From: Diphasiastrum complanatum
Taxonomy: Eukaryota > Streptophyta > Lycopodiopsida > Lycopodiales > Lycopodiaceae
Length of the DNA: 64,000 nt
Direction of reading: 5' to 3'
NCBI GenBank assembly: GCA_029204225.1
Contig: CM055100.1
Span: forward strand, 65,753,812-65,817,811
The notes beneath the pieces are model-generated. The model saw nothing but the letters and a program-made list of their open reading frames with translations. It searched no databases and was not told the DNA's origin. Both the position numbers and the translations under genes were made by a program. Positions 30,646-42,900 of the stretch are shown one piece after another; within the stretch, counting starts at the first letter, position 1, and every line of letters starts with the position of its first letter.

Positions 30646-31060
30646 TTAGAGTAGTTTATTTCCTATTCTTGAGTTGTAGCCTGCCACAATTGATGCTCCT
30701 CTGGGTGTGAAGGCTGAGAGAGACAACATATCATCATGAGTGGGATCAATAAGAACAATATCCCCCAAGGTACGAAGCCTATCATGAGAAAGAACAATGT
30801 CAACGCGCTTGCATGAAGAAGTGAGACATAGTTGAAGGGAAAACATGAGGTTGCTCTCCGAGGGCATGAAACCATGCATCTCATGCTATAGTGGCTATTG
30901 CACCTCTAATAACATCGTGGGTTGATATTCACTCACTGCCAAAAGAGCATCAAAGGAGATGGATGGTGAGAGCATCAATAAGCTGACCAAAGACACCTCG
31001 AGAGACCCAAGGCCGAAGAATGAAAGGAGCCCAAGCAAAAACGAAGTGTGAAGGCAAAGA
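30646..31060 (-). pseudogene. Decayed minus-strand transposon-type ORF end
   Basis: The minus strand reads CKRVDIVLSHDRLRTLGDIVLIDPTHDD and, before that and in other frames, text like STHDVIRGAIATIA. The RVDIVL...DIVLIDPT pattern resembles a domain I recall from the C-terminal part of LINE-like elements in plant genomes, but I cannot name the family with certainty. It ends within about 200 bp of the UTP10 start codon, on the opposite strand. Confidence 0.4.
31028..31033 (-). promoter_or_regulatory. Site II-like element (TGGGCT on minus strand)
   Basis: AGCCCA on the plus strand, about 230 bp before the UTP10 ATG. Site II motifs (TGGGCC/T) often accompany telo-boxes in promoters of plant ribosome-biogenesis genes. 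A six-base match alone is weak. Confidence 0.35.
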
Positions 31061-31166
31061 TGGTCGCGTGGCTATTATATATACACTTTTGTGTGTGTAT
31101 GTATGTATGTAGTGTGAAATTGAAAGTTAAAGTTGGGAAAGGGAAAATAAAAGAATAGAATGGGAC

Positions 31167-31183
31167 TAGGGTTTAGGGTTTAA
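31167..31183 (-). promoter_or_regulatory. Telo-box (AAACCCTAA) in UTP10 promoter or leader
   Basis: TAGGGTTTAGGGTTTAA lies 79-95 bp before the ATG; its complement contains AAACCCTAAACCCTA. Telo-boxes are typical of plant ribosomal-protein and ribosome-biogenesis promoters, which fits this gene. A TATA-like ATTATATATAC lies near 31073. Confidence 0.6.
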
Positions 31184-31261
31184 GGAAAGGTGTGTGCTGC
31201 TGAGTTGAGATCATTCATACACAATAAGCTTTAGCGAGGGCAGGATCGCGCCTTGCGAGCC

Positions 31262-34200
31262 ATGGCAACGTCGTTGGGCGCTCAGCTGCGCCAACTCGCA
31301 ATTGCGCAAGGACGGGATGGCGATACTCCTGCCGATCTTCGCACCAAGCCCTCACTCATTTTCACTCCATCTGAAGCCGCGGACATTGATCTTTTGACAA
31401 TCTATGGCATGGCTCGAGCTGGTGAGTGCTCGCTTTTCCTGTAGTGATAGGGTGAACGGACGCCGGAAGCTTTGAATCATGGTTTCCAATGCTCATTTAG
31501 ATTTAGCTACCTAGTCCTAATTGAAGTTTATGCAATTTCAAGCTTCAATTGAATCAGGATTTATTTTAAATTAGGCTTAGAAAACGTTGAATTTCAATTC
31601 ACTGGGTTGCTGTCTCTGTCATCCCTCTTTTTTTCTGGGAGTTCGTATGCAGAGATAGTAGAAAAGCTAAAATTTGCCAGCCAACAAGATGGCACACACC
31701 GCAGGGAAACCACTAAAGTGGTAGTACTAATCAAAGTTTAAAGATAGTCAACCTGACTATTACAATCAAGTATGGATTCAGCCAGTCTATTTCTCGTGAA
31801 TGCTCCTTGGATTCTGTGTTGCCCACAACAAGCTTACATTGCACAAGACCAAGAAAAGATTGTTGTTTAAGAGGGCAGTGACATTATCAAGACGGGGTTT
31901 GAGCTTGTTGGATTGCTCAAGAAGTGCAACGGAGAAATATTATAGTTCTTTCAGTGTCGGAGTTGCAGAGGGGACAGCTAGTTGGGCTAGAATGGCCATT
32001 TAGAGCGCAGGGGGAGAGAAAGTGGGTGAGGATACAATGAGAAAATGTTCTGACCTTAGCTTGCAGGACTTTCTTGATAGTGTTGAAACATTCTTTGGTG
32101 ATTTTAAGGAAGAAGTGGGGGAAGCCCAACTATTTGCAGCAAGTGGAAAGTATACCATCCATGTTGATTCAAATGCTTTGTCTAGGTCAATTCTAATAAG
32201 TACTGCAGGCAAGGATGAGCGTAGCCGAACTTTGAAAGTGGAGTTAATTGGAAGGGTGTGGAGCAAGGTGATCGACACGGGCTTTGGAAATGATTTTGCA
32301 AAGAATTTTAAGAAGCACATTAAGGGGACTGAGACGGTTGATGAGATTGTGGCACGAAGTTTAGGCATGTGATAAAAGAAGGAAAGGATCCATTAAGAGA
32401 GCAAGAATTAATTAATATTTTTGTGTTTGAGATGATACCAATAGAGTATACCAAAATGACTCCATTGTGGCCAAGGGTCTTCTTCTTAGGAATCAGTCTA
32501 GGTGAAGCTTCAATCAATTTCTAGTTTGAAGAGGCTTTCTAGAAATGTCCTACATATTGCAAAGGTTTCCAGAAGGGCCATGTTTATGAGGGGATGAGAC
32601 AGAGAAGTTGAGATCTGATTCTTTTAGAGCAATCAAGGGAATTGGAAATTTAGTAACTATCAAGGAGAAGAGAGTGAATGCTAGAGGCCTTGCATGTTAT
32701 TTTAAAGGAGGAAGAAGGGACATCAATCTTGGCCAATTCTAGTTTGGATCTTAGCTTCATTCTCAAGGCTTTGTGATTATCATTTTGAAGCATAGGATCT
32801 TCATGTTATTGAATTTAAGGGGATTAGGTCTCTTAATATTGGCTAGAGAGCTTTTGGCAACTCGAAAGAGGAGGTGGCATTGTGAATTTTAGTATGGCAG
32901 CTCCCTTGGAGACAAGGAAATCACTTATCATGTGAAAGCTATTACATTTGGTTTGGCTACAAGGGGGATAACATATGGGAGAGTGTAGGAGAATTGCATA
33001 AGCACCTCACAACACCAAAAGTTAGAAGAAGAAATGAATTGCTAGAGAGAGAGAGGAGGGCGTGGGTCGTCCAAGTCCCTTGTGAGGCAAGCACCTTAGA
33101 TACATGCATAGAAAGTCTAGGTGTCAACCAGGTTTTTTCAAGAATTTGGGAAGGCAACATTGGCTTGGACTGCTTGGTTTTAAGCTTTGTAGTGAACAAT
33201 ATTAGCGTCTACATTTATAGGAGAGGCACCATGTAGCGACGCATGAGACATGCCCAAAGATTTCTTTGATTATGGGAGGGTCAGATATAGGCCCACCATC
33301 CACACACATGCATGTTTGCATGCATCACCGTCGAACTTCATCATAAATGTATGAGCATGGAGAGACACATGCAATATTAATCAGTTAACGGATCTTGTAA
33401 AATGAAGATCCACCATTCTGGGATTAGGTGCCAACCTTGAAGCATGCTGGTTATGAACATACATTTTGCTTTTAGGTAGAATCTTGCAGTTTTAACCTTA
33501 AACAACAACTCACAAAAAGTTGAAGACATTGCGTGGACAATCTCTTGATGAGGTGATGATATGGTTTGACCTTCAGAATTTTTGGGGTTATTTGAATTGC
33601 TGGCTACATTCCTTTTGTTTGCTTTTGATTATTATTTCAGGTTTGGAGGAACTTTCAGAAATGGATGCACGGTTTGAACCTTTTAAGAAGACTCTTTTTA
33701 ACCAAGAAAGCACTCAGATTGACAGGGAATTGCAGACAAAGGATTTCAATGACAAGCTGAACATCTCACTTTCAAATTATCTACACTTACTTTCTGGCTA
33801 CTTGTTGCTTCCACCTGCACATCAAACATTGGAGTACCTTATCAGAAGATATAAGTTAGTAATAACTATTTGTCGGTTGTGCTTTTTACATATCATGGTT
33901 TATTCAAGCTTGCATGAAGTTTCCTGTTTTCCAACAGTTATTGCAGTTTTTTGAAGGAAAAACAGTTTCTTTATGCCATGCAACACGTAAAATACTTGTT
34001 GGAATTGTGATCTTCACAGTGCCGCTTGCGAGGTTCTTACACTTGTTATTCTTACTGGTATAAATTTTCAGATCAAGCAGTGAATCTGACTTCCATTTGT
34101 GAATTTCAGGATCCATGTCTACAATGTTGAAGATCTTTGCATGAGTATGATTCCGTATCATGAAACCAGCATCTTTGTTCGAATTTTGCAGATATTGCAT

Positions 34201-36017
34201 CTGAAGTAAGTGCAATGTGATATTCATTACTTGCTGTTTGATGGTCAAGGATATTTCAAAGCTCATTTCTATGAATTTCAGAGCATGTCAACTTTTTGGA
34301 CCTGCAAAATATAAGTGGCTGTAGCTCCTTACTCTAAGTTGTGAAGGGTGAATGCTTTCTGGCTTGTAGGAAAACGTGTTGGGCTTTCCTGGATGGGGTA
34401 AAAAACTCAGGTGCAGCTCCACCGCGTGCAGTCCTGGTGCAACAATGCATACAGGATGTGGCCTTATTAGAAGCCATTTGTGGTGCTGTAAGTGTCTGCA
34501 CCTTGACGAGGGAGTAAATATGGCTTTCTCGTTGGAGAATTTGTTTAATAATTAGTCCTTCATTGAAAAACCATTCAAGGTTGAGAATTATGTTCTTTTG
34601 TTTGGTTCAGGCATCAATAGGCTCCAATGCATCTTCAAAGTCGAGGGCAATGACTTCTTTTGCTGTTGTCATATTGATGGAGACTTTGGCAGCTGTACCC
34701 AGTATTTCCAAGGAGATTGTCACAAGAATGCTGCCTTTCATCCTCCAAAGTTTTGATAAGGGGGTTTCTGAAGATCACCGCGTATGCATCTAGGGCTAAC
34801 ATTGTTGCTTTTTTGCAAGTTCTTAATTTTTAAGGTGCTACGATCATAGGGACTAGATGCTTTACTGTTGGTTAGGCTCGAAACATTAACTCCTATTTAA
34901 AAGATGCTAATGTCTTTCCTTACCAGCCAGTGATGCTATGTCCCTCCTGACCAACCAGGGAACCTTATTCAATGCATTGATTCTATGTTTTGTTCTTCAG
35001 TTTGATAATAAACAATGTTTGTTCATTCATTTATTATGATGATGCTATCAGGTAGGGGCTTTGATGGTTGTGGGAGCCTTGGTTGGTAAAACGACATTGT
35101 CTGTATCCTTAATTGATACTATTTTTAATTCAATGGCTAAAAGTTTTCAACAAGACGTGAACGAGTTAGATGGCGTCTCGAGAATTCGTTTGCCATTGAT
35201 GGTGATGGTTTTAATCACACAGGTTTGTGCTTTTTGTTTTGATATTATAGTCCCTCATACTGATTCTTTATAGAACTCAGGCATCTATGTGCACAAAGAT
35301 GTCTGTCAGAATGTATTTGTTCTCAGCTGTTGGTTGCTTCTATATATGATGTATCATTTGAGAAAGAGTCATTCTAGTGACTTCTATATAGTAAAATCTG
35401 TCAAACTTTCAGTTCATTTCACTGCCCTTTTGACAGAACTTTTGACCCACTTCTACTATTTTTACATGCAGACTCAAGTTTATGAGGCTGTAAAACTTTC
35501 TGCTTAGTAGAGCTGTTCTAAGACAGCTTAGGGTCTCATAGTGATTGGGCACTTGAGAATCCATACACCTGGAATGTTATTTCCTAGCATCACATTGCTG
35601 ACATGTCTAGTCTCTCCAATTACCCCTTTGAACTATCCAACCTTTTTGGTGATGCTGATATAAGAAAGTAAGTAATTTCATGCTGTGGCTGACGGCATCC
35701 AATAGTAGATGCATTATCTGTTGCCTGGCCTCATAATCCATATCGCATTTGATGGAAATGCCATCTTGTATTGATCTTTTGGGACTACCAGCACTTGGTT
35801 GTAGTTGCGAACAAAAATTGTCCAGAAAATTGTACCTTTCTTGGCCTGTCACATCTCCAAGCACATTATTTATGAATGGATGGGGAAAATGATCCTTGTG
35901 GATGACTGCTTTCAACTTCTTGAAATTGACATAGATCCTCAACTTTTGGGACTATCACATTGATCAAAATCCATAAAGTGTGTTTGATCTTGTAATGAAG
36001 GCAAAATATAGTAACCT

Positions 36018-36078
<61 letters not shown>

Positions 36079-36894
36079 TATTAATGTCTTTTCCATGCCA
36101 AAAGGCATATAAGACTAATGAAGTACATGTCAAGTATATGATAACCATGGGAGCGTATAAAATGTCTCCAAAACTGTAATAAAGAAAACATCTAGTGCAA
36201 ACTAAAATAGACACGTATGCGAGAGTATGTGTGCATAATAATCTTATGTATCCATGTCAAGATGTCAAGACTGTGCTGATGCTGCTGCTGTAGAAAGATG
36301 TAATGCGAGCCGCAACATGAGAAAGCATTGGAGCCTGCTGGTGTCGTCTATGAGCATGAGCATGCGTAGTAATAGTACGTCTTTGTAATGTCTAGTGATC
36401 CTGGCGGTAACGTGATGATGGGAAGTACACTGTCTATGATCTCTATGAGCATGTAAGCAGCTATCATCCTCATCGTCGTCATAATCCTCATCCTCGGGCA
36501 CTAAATCACGTGATCTCCGCCTAATAAAGAAGGAAGTAATCAATGGCTGTGAGGTAAAATGCTGGGATGTCCCGTATAGATCTCTCTTCAATATGAACAT
36601 CTCGCGTACCATCAAAGCGACACATCGTAGGTCCTCATAGGCTATGAGAGAGTGTAGAGTGGTAGGCTTGTCTCGAAAGAAGCAGTGATATCGCCCTCTG
36701 ATCTCGTAGTATACAGGGCATCTAAAGATAAAATGCTCCTCAGACTCCACCTCACCTAGAGAGCATAATTGGCAATACCATGGAACCTCCTAGTCTCAAT
36801 AGCTAGCTGATGAGAAGACATCTTGAGTTGTCCCCGTGTGAATCTGAGGCAATGTGATAGTCCCGAATCCAAGTAGCGTGGCATGACCGGGGTC

Positions 36895-36955
<61 letters not shown>

Positions 36956-39900
36956 AAGAAAGAAAGCTTTATTAACGTCTTTTCCATGCCAAAAGGCGTA
37001 TAAGAAAATGAGTACAACAAAGTAAATGGAACTCGGACGGGACAATGCCGTCAACAGAAAGCTAAACTAAAACGTAAATCGCTATGTAAAAAAACTCATC
37101 TCTCGTGCAAGAGAGGAAATAAATGACTGTAGCTCAAACATCTCTCACGTAGGAGAGGGAGAAGAATCTGAAATTTTAAGTTCTACAATTTTAACCAAGA
37201 CCGGGTGTCCATCTCGAAAGAGAGTCCGGAAATCGTTGGCCTTAGCATCTGCGATAATTTTTTTTCTCTCTGTCCATTGAATGGGCGTCAAGTCTTCATC
37301 CATACAAACAATAGATCCCTTCAGTCAACCTCTTTTACGTAGAACCTTTTGACGAAGCAAAGCATCTTTGAAACGCAGAAACACTGTGGTGGATTGGAGC
37401 TTACCCACCCAAGCAACAGATACGACATCCTCTTTGAGACCAAAGGTGGAATGAATGAAAGCATTTGCCTCAGCCACGAGGTCCTTACTCGCAAAAGAAG
37501 CTCCCCTAACCTTGACATTGAGGGCCTTGAGATCTCGTTTTTGATGTTCTTGAATAGATCAGAAATAACTTGCTTAGATCCCTTGAGCACGTTGGCCCAA
37601 GAACTCTTCGATTGCTGAAATTGCTGCTCCAAGGAGTGACTTTATCATCAAGCTTGGTTCTTACCTTATCGGCAATGAAAGCATAAGCCGTGCACCAAAG
37701 ATGCGAAAGTGAGAAACAATAGGCTTCTTACCATACCAAACTTCATAAGGAGTTAATACCTTCAAGGCTTTAGTAGGACACCGATTACTAATGTATGCCA
37801 TTGTTATAACTGCTTCAGCCCAAAACTTGTGAGGTAGGCCCTTTGCCTTGAGCATGCATCGAGCCATCTCCATGATCGTGCGATTCTTTCTTTCGGCAAC
37901 ACCATTTTGTTGAGGTGTGTAAGGAGTTGTCATTTGATGATGGATACCTTTGCTTTAAAGATAAGTACCAAACATATTCTTTATATATTCCCCTCGATTG
38001 GTGTGTAGGATCTTCAAAGAGTGCCCAAATTGATTTTCTATCATTGCAGAAAATCCTTAAACTGTTGAAATACTTCAGATTTTGCCTTCATAGGATAAAT
38101 CCATGTAAATCTAGAAAGGTCATCAATAAAAGTAACAAAGTACTTACACCTTCCAATGGATTCGGTCCTCATTGGACCACACACATTACTATGAACCAAA
38201 TCGAACTTGCCACTAACTCGAATAGTTCCATCAATTGGAAAAGCTTGCCTTTGAAATTTTCCAAGTATGCATCCTTCTCATACATGTCCTTCGGGATGCT
38301 CAATATTAGGAATGTCTTCAGCCATATCGAATCTCTTCAACATCTTCAAGCTAGCAAAGTTGATATGTCCAAACCTAGCATGAATGTGCTCATAAGATCA
38401 ATAAGGCATGAGATTCTATCATCAGGCGTCGTAGGTAAGCTCCCATAATTCAGCCAACTCCAAAGAATGTGAACCTGATGCAACAAGACAAAAAGATGAT
38501 GAAGCTCTTCGCTCATAGATATCCATAAGGAACAATCCACCACGGAATGTTCCCGAAGCGATGATCATAAGAGATCTCTTTGGGTCTTTGATAAGACATT
38601 TGTCTTCTTTGAATTTCACAACCAATCCTTGGTTCATAATTGTAGAGACCGAAATGAGATTCTTTTTATTTTTGGAACATAAAGTACATTATGAATGTAC
38701 TTCTCCTCACCATTGGGTAAGATAATGGGGATCACTCCAATACCTGCAATAGGATAAGAGGTGTTATCAACACCTTGAACTTTGCTTCCATCATGCTCTT
38801 TTACAAGCTTGGTGAAGACTTCTTTGTGATAAGTCCTATGGCGTGTGGCACCGCTATCAATCACCCAATCAATAGATGAAAAAACAGCAACTTGTAAAGC
38901 TGAAGATGAGCTGTTTTCTGCTGAAAAACCAGCAAGATTTGAAGCGGTAGAAATCTCATCTTGAGGATAGATGAGATTATTAGTGACAAAAGCATAATCA
39001 TTATTGAAAAAATTATCCTCCTTTTCAAATTGTTGTTCCAAAGTAATGATTGCGGTACTTGTGTCGTCACTTTTCTCTTTTTCATTTGCAAGCCTCATCT
39101 TACATTCTTTGATGTGAGGCCCAAACTTCTTGCAATAGTGGCACTTACCCTTCTTCTTGGAGCCTTGATCTTGAGCTTCCTTAGATTTTTGATCACCTTT
39201 GGAAGTGTTGAAAGAAGGCTTCCCTTTCCACTTGCCTTTGCCTTTGCCTTTTGCAAAATAAAGCTTGATCTTCTTGTTCACCAAAGTTGATCCTTGTTTG
39301 CTCTTCTTGAAGAAGTAAGCCAACAAGTTCGTCGAAGGAGATTTGCTGTCCCCTAAGAGAAATGCTCAATGATGACACAAATGGAAGGTAAGAATTAGGA
39401 AGAGAGTTGAGAATAATAGATACAAATTGTGAGTTCTCAATCACCTCATCAATACTAAGAAGCTCCTCTCGAAGATCCTTGATCTTCGTCAAGTGGTTTG
39501 TAAGCAAATCACCTTCTTGCATCTTCAAGATAGAAAGTTGATTTCGAAGATATACCACTTTTGCCACATTCTTTACTTGAAACATCTTGGCAAGAGTCTC
39601 CCAAGCACTTTTGGAAGTCTTGCCACATAGGTCTTTTTGTCTCCACCTTGTTGTTCCAACTTCCCTTTGTTCTTCCATCTGTCTTTGTTGGTCCCCTATG
39701 CTTGTTGATCATGATTTTACCTTTGATTCGACTTCCTCTTAGGCTTTGATTGTTTCTTTGGCTTTTCTTTGTTGTTGTAGAGGGCTTGGTGTTACGAGCT
39801 CGTAACCAGTGCCGAACCCTAGAGAACACAGATAGGTTAGATACCATAGTCAGGGTCGTGTCCAGCGTACATGACCAACAGGGCAAGACAGTGTGAGTAG

Positions 39901-42900
39901 TGTGCCCAGCACGGTCCATAGCTATGGCGGGCCTAACACAGCCTAGGGACCCTGTCAGCAGGATAGGGCCCCCAGTTGGGTCCCGACGTGCAGTCGGCCA
40001 AGTCAGTGCCACGTGGCCGACACTTGGCAGTAGCATGCTACCAGTCCTCACACTGGGCTAGGAGGGGCTTACTCTATATGAGGGAGTAGGCAAGGTTGGG
40101 TGGATCAGTTATTGTTTGCCCTACTGTGGTGTTAGGAGCTATTACACTGGTATCAGAGCCATCTCCATTCTAGGGAGTTTAGGAGCAGCAGTAGAGAAAG
40201 CTATCAGAAGATAGGAAGTGTTTCTCAGGTTCTCAGAAAAGATTAGAGGAGGAGAATCGCTGTAGGTGCAGCCTTCAAACCCTTGAAATTCACTGAGAAT
40301 TTACAGTTGAAGGAAGTAGAATTTCTTCTGTAGGTAAATCGCTGGAAAGGCAGCAATCTATATCAGATTTCAGACATCTGATAGGAGATTTTAGAAAGGA
40401 TTTAGAGTAGAAACCAGCGAGCAGGTCCATCGTTGTGGGATCAGACATCTACCTCTGAAATTTCAGAGAAATCCAAGGAAGTTTGAGGGGTTTTCAAGCA
40501 AATTTTCTTAGCAGGGCCAGCGCTGGACAGGGAGGTGAAAAATTGGTTTTTCATCACTGTTTTTGAGAATTTTTCAATAGTTTGAACATCAAACTAGATT
40601 GCCACATACCAGCGACCTACTACTTGAAGTCAAATCAGAGTTTCAAGCAAGTTTTGGGCCTTAAATTTTAGAAAATTGGGCCAGACAGGTGGCTGTCCAG
40701 CCAGCGAGGGTAGAAATCAGAAGTAAATGAGCCAATTGGGTTGCAATCAGACCAGCGAGCTACTATCCTCAGAGAACCGGGAAATTTGGCACCGTTTTGA
40801 AGCTTCAAACTGGCATTTTTCGGGACAGCAGGTCTGAAATCTTGGGGAAAAGAACTGAAAGGGTTCCTCTTCATTCTTTCTTTGGAAGTACAGTCCTCAG
40901 AAACAGCTAAGTCGTCTTTCCTTTCCCTTGTACAGTTGTAAATTAGTCTTTTAGACTTTTTTTCCTTCAGAAGTTAAGGTAACTCTCTGTCAGTTCCGAA
41001 AATGACCACTCCTCAGGGACCTGATCAACCCCAGGAGAGAGGCTTCGACGAACTTGAAACAGAAGCCTTGGCTTACAGAAAAGGGAAGGAACCAATGGAA
41101 GTGGAAGAACAGGAACAGTTCGCCGAAGAACTCGACGAACTGGTTACCAAGGAGCAGTTTCTCCAATTGGTAACAGAAGTGGATGAACTGAAGTTGGCAT
41201 TAGCCAATTTCAAGTCCAGTGTGGACGACTCGTTCGCTGAACTCAAAAGCTTGATTTTGAGTTCCGCGAAAGGAAGCCTTCCCTCCACTTCTCAGTTATC
41301 CCCTTCTCCACTTCCATCGGTTTCGGGTGAGACTTTACGGTCTCACCCCAGTGTTTTTAAAGATTTAAAACCTCCTACTTTTAATGGGGAAGAGAAGGAT
41401 AGAAATGCAGATATTCTACAAACCTACCTCAGCAAATGGAAGAACATTCATGCTCTTAAACAGACCCCTGACCATTTGCAAGCAATTGAGGCCAGTCTTT
41501 CCTTAGGGCCTATGGCCTATAAGTGGTGGTTAAATCTCCAGGAGACTGGGCAGACTCCCCGGTCATGGAAAGCTTTTGAAGAAGCTTTCCTAAGAGAATT
41601 TCTACCAGAAAATGAACTGGATAGAGCCTGGGAAGCCTGGGAAAGAACAGTAATGGATAAATCCCTCATCCAATATATCTCGCAGTATCGAGAAGCAATT
41701 TTAAAGATTAAAAATATGGATGACTATCAGAAAATCAGGGGATTTGTCCGTGGCCTCAAAGATGAATATAAAGTAGAGGTCCAGAGAAACTCGCCTACTA
41801 CCCTTGAGCAAGCTCTCAGATATGCTCAAATCTATGATGATTCAGTGGGTAGAAAGAAGGCGAGACAACAGCCACTTTCTGAGCAGCCTTCTCAGAAAGA
41901 CTTTCAATTTAAAAAGAAATTTTTAAAAAGAAAGAAAGAAGACAAATTCAAAAGTGAAGCTCCTCAGAAACGCCCTTCACTCATACAGCCCTTAAAACCA
42001 GATGATTTTGAGAAAGCCAAACAAGAACGTTTGTGCTTTGTGTGTATGGGCAAGGGACACACAGTCAGACAGTGTCCCAAGGGGCCTTTCACTAAAAAAG
42101 ATAAGAAAGATAAAAAACAAGTTCATCTTGTTCAGACTGTATGTTTCCCCAGTGACTCGGCAGCTTCCGAGATCAAAGTGTATTATGAAGATCATGAACA
42201 CTGTTGCCAGCTGACCTCTGCAATGCTAGCGAGACCCTTCAGCTTTGGGCCGCATGACCTAGTACGTATGCATGGGAAAGTTGGTAACCAGTCAGTAAGA
42301 GTCATGGTTGATGATGGGGCAACCCATAATTTCATCAACCACACCCTGGTTAAAAAGCTTAAACTACCAGAAGTACCTAGTCAGCATAGGTACATAGTTT
42401 CATTAGCTAAGGGTGAAGATAAAAAAATATGGGAAACTATGGTAAGTAAGTTAAATCTTGGTATTCAGGGGTACCAAGATGAAATAAACTTTCAGATAAT
42501 GCACCTGGATCGAACAGACATTGTTCTCGGGAGAGATTGGCTCTACAGTTTAGGACCTTCCCTCCACAGAAACTATCAGGAGAACACCCTCAGCTTTCAG
42601 CATAAAGGCCGAGAGATCCAGTTGCATGGGGAGCATGATGTTCCCAACAGCCCTATGGTCTGCAGTTCAGAGCTCTGTCAGCTAATCGGAGACGAAGACC
42701 ATCAGGTATTCTTATGTGACTTTCAATTTATTCCTGAAGTTTCTATTTCCAGTTCTATTCAGCAGAAAATCAGTAAATTAGAAACTTTATTGTCTAAATT
42801 TAAAGATGTTTTTCCTGAAGATTTGCCACATGGTTTACCACCTAGCAGAGAGGTAGATCATGTAATAAACCTAGTACCAGGTACAGCACCTGTTTCTAAA

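Noticed and set aside
35866-36214. Frames with long Ser-Leu repeats near GA tracts
   Set aside because: They translate the LINE (CT)n tail and are not genes; the same holds at 36.8-37.0, 57.4-57.7 and 60.4-60.6 kb.
39509-40051. 180-codon minus-strand frame through the gypsy LTR
   Set aside because: It crosses an LTR border and its LTR part recurs at 45744-46040; chance frame in a repeat.
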